Assembly: GCA_965220695.1 (NCBI GenBank)
Contig: OZ244838.1
Coordinates: 1,364,001 to 1,428,000 of the forward strand
DNA from: UBA9620 sp965220695
GTDB lineage: Bacteria; Acidobacteriota; Vicinamibacteria; Vicinamibacterales; UBA8438
Length of the DNA: 64,000 bases
Reading direction: 5' to 3'
Shown here: positions 61,287 through 64,000 of the stretch, one piece after another
Numbering within the stretch: the first letter of the stretch is position 1
How the letters are laid out: the number at the start of each line of letters is the position of its first letter
Translations under genes and position numbers: made by a program
The notes under the pieces: model-generated
Database searches by the model: none
What the model was told of the DNA's origin: nothing
Seen by the model: the letters and a program-made list of their open reading frames with translations, nothing else

Positions 61287-63485
61287 TCAGCGCAGCTCTC
61301 CCTCGATCGTGGCCACCCCCGTCACACCTCCGGACTCCGTCTCCGCATTCGCGCCTGCCACCTCCCGAAACCGCCACGAGGCCACGCATCGGATTCTGGT
61401 GCCGGTAAGGGGGATCACACTGCTCATGCTGAAGTTCTTGGAGCCGCCTGCCGCGATGCTACCGAGGCTGCGGATGCCCAAGTGTCGGCCATTGACGGTT
61501 CCGGTGACGACTACGTTCGCTACCGATCTCCGTGCGCGAAGAATCCCTCCCATCGAGACGCTCGCCAACCCTGTCGCGATATAATTGCCACGACAACGGG
61601 TGACCTCCCCCTCGAGCGCCGGGCCGCCACTACTGTCCACGGCCAACTTCAGCGTGAAGGGCCCGGTCACACGACCCCGGAACGTCGTTGCTTCAATCGT
61701 ATACGTGCCCCGGCTGAGGCTGCGCGTGATCCGCGCGTTGCGGCCGCTTCCACCGTCGTTGTCAGATTCAATCAACCCCATGCCGGTCCCCGAACCGTTC
61801 CGCAGCGCCAGGTACGTGTCCACCGACGACGACGTCAGGTCAATCGTCACCCGCGCACCGCCCCGCAAGGTGAAGCTGTAATACCGCGCGTATCTCCCGT
61901 TCGAGTAGTGCACAGAGGGGCAACTCTCGGTCCACGAAAGGCTACGCGTCACCGTACGAGCCACCGGCCCCAGGGCCTCCCTACAATTGTCCAGCGCGAG
62001 TACCGCGGACCGCAGCTCGGTGATGTGCCTGGCCCGGATGGGGGTCGTTCCCGCCGTCACCCTTGCGTCGGTGTAGGTGGGCGCCCGCTGGCCCGCCGCG
62101 GTGTACGCCGCGTCCAGGGCGGTCCGCAGCTCTGTCAGGTGCACGCGCCTGATGGGGGTGACGCGGGGCGTCAGGGTCCGGTCGGTCCACGCGAACGCAC
62201 GCAGGCCGGCCTGCACCCGCACTGCGTCGATCCACGTCCGGAGCTCCCGGAAATGGACGGCCCTGACGCGGGTCATCCCCGGTACGAGGGGGTCGTCAGT
62301 GAACCCGGTGATGCCGGGCGCCGTCACGGTCACCGCGATCGACTGCATCGCGCTCAAGCCGCCGGGATCGCGGGCGGTGACCGTGACCATCGCAGTCCCC
62401 GCCCCAACCGGCGTCAGCCTCACCGTCCTGCCGGACACCGCGGCCGTCACGATGCTGTTGCCGTTGGAACGCACGGTGTACGTCAGCGCGTCGCCGTCCG
62501 GGTCCGTGAAGTACCACGCGACGTTCACCGACGCCGCGCCATCGCTCACCGCCAAGGTCTGCGCGGAGATCGAGCCGGTAGGCCGAGGCGGCCGGTTGGT
62601 TCCTCCTTGCCTGGGCATGGCATACGCGTACAGCTTCTCTTCCCTCCAGTCCGTGACCCACATGGTCATGCCGTCGGACCAGAGAGCTATCGGGCCGACG
62701 TTGCCCGCGGCGATCAGAGTGTCGAAGTCCTTGCCCGGGTCACGCGCCTTGGTGGCCAGCGTGTACGCATACAACTTGTCGTCCGAGGCGTCCGAAATCC
62801 ACATGGTCGTGCCGTCGGACCAAAGGCCTGACGGGCTGTGTCCCGCGGCGATCAGGGTATCGAAGTCCTTGCCCGAGTCACGCGCCTTGGTGGCCAGCGT
62901 GTACGCATACAACTTGTCGTCTGCGGTGTCCGCGACCCACATGGTCGTGCCGTCGGACCAGAGGCCGTGCGGGTGATTGTTGCCCGCCGCGATCAGAGTG
63001 TCGAAGTCCTTGCCCGGGTCGCGCGCCTTGGTGGCCAGCGTGTACGCATACAACTTGTCGTCCACGTAGTCCCTAACCCACATGGTCGTGCCGTCGGACC
63101 AGAGGCCGCCTGGGACGGTGTTTCCCGCGGCGCTCAGGGTGTCGAAGTCCTTGCCCGGGTCGCGCACCTTGGTTGCCAGCGTGTACGCATACAACTTGTC
63201 GTCCGAGTCGTCCGAGATCCACATGGTCGTGCCGTCGGACCAGATTCCTCGCGGGCGATTGTTGCCCGCGCCTCTCAGCGTGTCGAAGTCATGCTCCGGG
63301 GTTCGTTGCTGTGCGGCGAGGTCGTTGACCGCGACACATCCCAGGACAAGGATCACGATGAGAGCGCGTCGTCCGAAGTGCAGGTCAAAGCCATGGCCCC
63401 CCAACTGAGAGGTCGGCGCGACAGAACCGGTCACACTGATAGCCACGGCTCGTACCCTACACGATCTGCTGCCATTCTGAGTCAC
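61287..63485 (-). CDS. large secreted protein: propeller-like repeats, Ig, ELR repeats, PPC
   Basis: 732 aa from GTG 63485; the signal peptide (ALIVILVLGCVAVNDLAAQQ) lies after about 40 residues, so a later start is possible. Five repeats of 47 aa follow (DKLYAYTLATKARDPGKDFD, then LWSDGTTMWVxD), probably blades of a beta-propeller. A cadherin-like Ig domain (YFTDPDGDALTYTVRSNG), three ELR units (TRVRAVHFRELRTWIDAVRV; TPIRRVHLTELRTAL; TPIRARHITELRSAV), a PPC domain and a C-terminal beta domain with two Cys follow. No enzyme motif is seen; it is likely a surface binding protein. Confidence 0.85.
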   Translation of the reverse strand: MTQNGSRSCRVRAVAISVTGSVAPTSQLGGHGFDLHFGRRALIVILVLGCVAVNDLAAQQRTPEHDFDTLRGAGNNRPRGIWSDGTTMWISDDSDDKLYAYTLATKVRDPGKDFDTLSAAGNTVPGGLWSDGTTMWVRDYVDDKLYAYTLATKARDPGKDFDTLIAAGNNHPHGLWSDGTTMWVADTADDKLYAYTLATKARDSGKDFDTLIAAGHSPSGLWSDGTTMWISDASDDKLYAYTLATKARDPGKDFDTLIAAGNVGPIALWSDGMTMWVTDWREEKLYAYAMPRQGGTNRPPRPTGSISAQTLAVSDGAASVNVAWYFTDPDGDALTYTVRSNGNSIVTAAVSGRTVRLTPVGAGTAMVTVTARDPGGLSAMQSIAVTVTAPGITGFTDDPLVPGMTRVRAVHFRELRTWIDAVRVQAGLRAFAWTDRTLTPRVTPIRRVHLTELRTALDAAYTAAGQRAPTYTDARVTAGTTPIRARHITELRSAVLALDNCREALGPVARTVTRSLSWTESCPSVHYSNGRYARYYSFTLRGGARVTIDLTSSSVDTYLALRNGSGTGMGLIESDNDGGSGRNARITRSLSRGTYTIEATTFRGRVTGPFTLKLAVDSSGGPALEGEVTRCRGNYIATGLASVSMGGILRARRSVANVVVTGTVNGRHLGIRSLGSIAAGGSKNFSMSSVIPLTGTRIRCVASWRFREVAGANAETESGGVTGVATIEGELR

Positions 63486-63808
63486 CCCGTGAAGAAGACC
63501 ATGATCGAAACCACGAGCCCGACGATGACGACCGAGTGGTAGAGGTCCATCGGCGTCCAGCTACGGGCGCCGCCCGACGGACGGCTGCCGAAGGTCAGAC
63601 CCGCCAATGCCGACCCGGACGGCGGCGTCGTCGCGGCGCTGACCGTGCAGAGCAGGACGACGCACGCCATGAAAAGCGCGAACCCGAAATAGAGGAAGTT
63701 GACGCCCGCGAGCCACGCCAGCGACAGCGGCAGGCCGTCGGGCCGCAGCTCGAGCAGCACGGCGAAGTAGACGCCCACGACGGCGCAGTCCAGCGATTCG
63801 AAGTTCAT
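63482..63808 (-). pseudogene. sodium/solute symporter gene with the middle deleted
   Basis: 108 codons. The start (MNFESLDCAVVGVYFAVLL) matches the first helix of SSS-family symporters. Residue 23 onward (LPLSLAWLAGVNFLYFGFAL, then TPMDLYHSVVIVGLVVSIMV) matches their last two helices. The 400 or so residues between, with the transport core, are absent. The 3' end overlaps the start of the gene at 63485 by 4 bases. It cannot transport. Confidence 0.7.
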
Positions 63809-63983
63809 GCGGTCTCCGTCTCCGGTCGCGCGCGTCCATCCTGCGGCATGCACGCGGCTGGTATGGTATGACTGTGCGGCGCCAATGCGGCGTCGGGGTC
63901 ACCAGGCGGCCCGGAACACAAGAGAATCACGACCCGAGCGGCTGGCGGCGGGGCGCCGGGTCTCGTAGAGGACGACCACGACG

Positions 63984-64000
63984 ATGGCGCGACACGTCAC
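63984..64000 (+). CDS. possible gene start at the window edge
   Basis: ATG 63984 (MARHV...) is preceded by AGAGGACG at a suitable distance and runs out of the window after five codons. Nothing can be said about the product. The 175 bases between 63809 and here hold no other gene. Confidence 0.3.

Overview
The window is GC-rich and bacterial. The gene content suggests an acidobacterium of the Vicinamibacterales type: DUF1592/DUF1587/DUF1588/DUF1585 c-type cytochrome proteins paired with DUF1552, several secreted PQQ-type quinoproteins, and abundant DUF1080, ThuA and Gfo/Idh sugar proteins. This is an inference from family content; there is no rRNA, tRNA or marker gene to prove it.

Layout. (1) 0.4-11 kb, plus strand: exported lipoproteins, then a tight run of DUF1592 cytochrome, DUF1552, ankyrin protein, PQQ quinoprotein and a VanZ-type membrane protein, which looks like one periplasmic oxidation operon. 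(2) 11-15.3 kb, mostly minus strand: cytochrome c-quinoprotein fusion, a DUF6036 nucleotidyltransferase pair and an exported protein of unknown family. (3) 15.5-37.5 kb: a defence and toxin-antitoxin island. A type I restriction-modification system (hsdM, hsdS, hsdR, all minus strand) is spread over 13 kb and is interleaved with HigBA, two AbiEi and one AbiEii, Fic, VapBC and FitAB. Flanking modules are HicAB (three copies, one with a gutted toxin), a second, partly deleted HigBA, a nucleotidyltransferase plus small protein, an AlbA_2/ParA pair, another VapBC and an hsdM fragment. (4) 37.9-53.3 kb: a penicillin-acylase-family hydrolase, then secreted and catabolic genes (VOC protein, esterase, cytochrome c-quinoprotein, ThuA-DUF1080 protein, xylulokinase, xylose isomerase, DUF1080 protein, Gfo/Idh oxidoreductase). 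(5) 53.4-64 kb: a frameshifted insertion sequence followed by large secreted proteins and decaying copies of a metalloprotease family, many with a three-unit ELR repeat domain.

The most striking pattern is in the island. The 5' end of hsdR is present three times in the same orientation (starts at 20566, 21574 and 22430), and each interval between copies holds one complete toxin-antitoxin operon. The oldest copy is cut off at the edge of the vapB operator, and the newest belongs to the intact hsdR. This looks like serial insertion of cassettes that carry a toxin-antitoxin pair and regenerate the 5' end of the target. A mirror-image case sits at 36.6-38 kb, where a HicAB pair lies between a complete acylase gene and an internally deleted copy of its 3' part. 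The window is also rich in mini-genes that kept both ends and lost the middle (hicA, a sodium/solute symporter), and in genes stopped by single lesions (AlbA_2 protein, metalloprotease, transposase).

Start codons were moved inward from the longest open frame wherever a Shine-Dalgarno, signal peptide or 4-nt overlap with the upstream gene argued for it.
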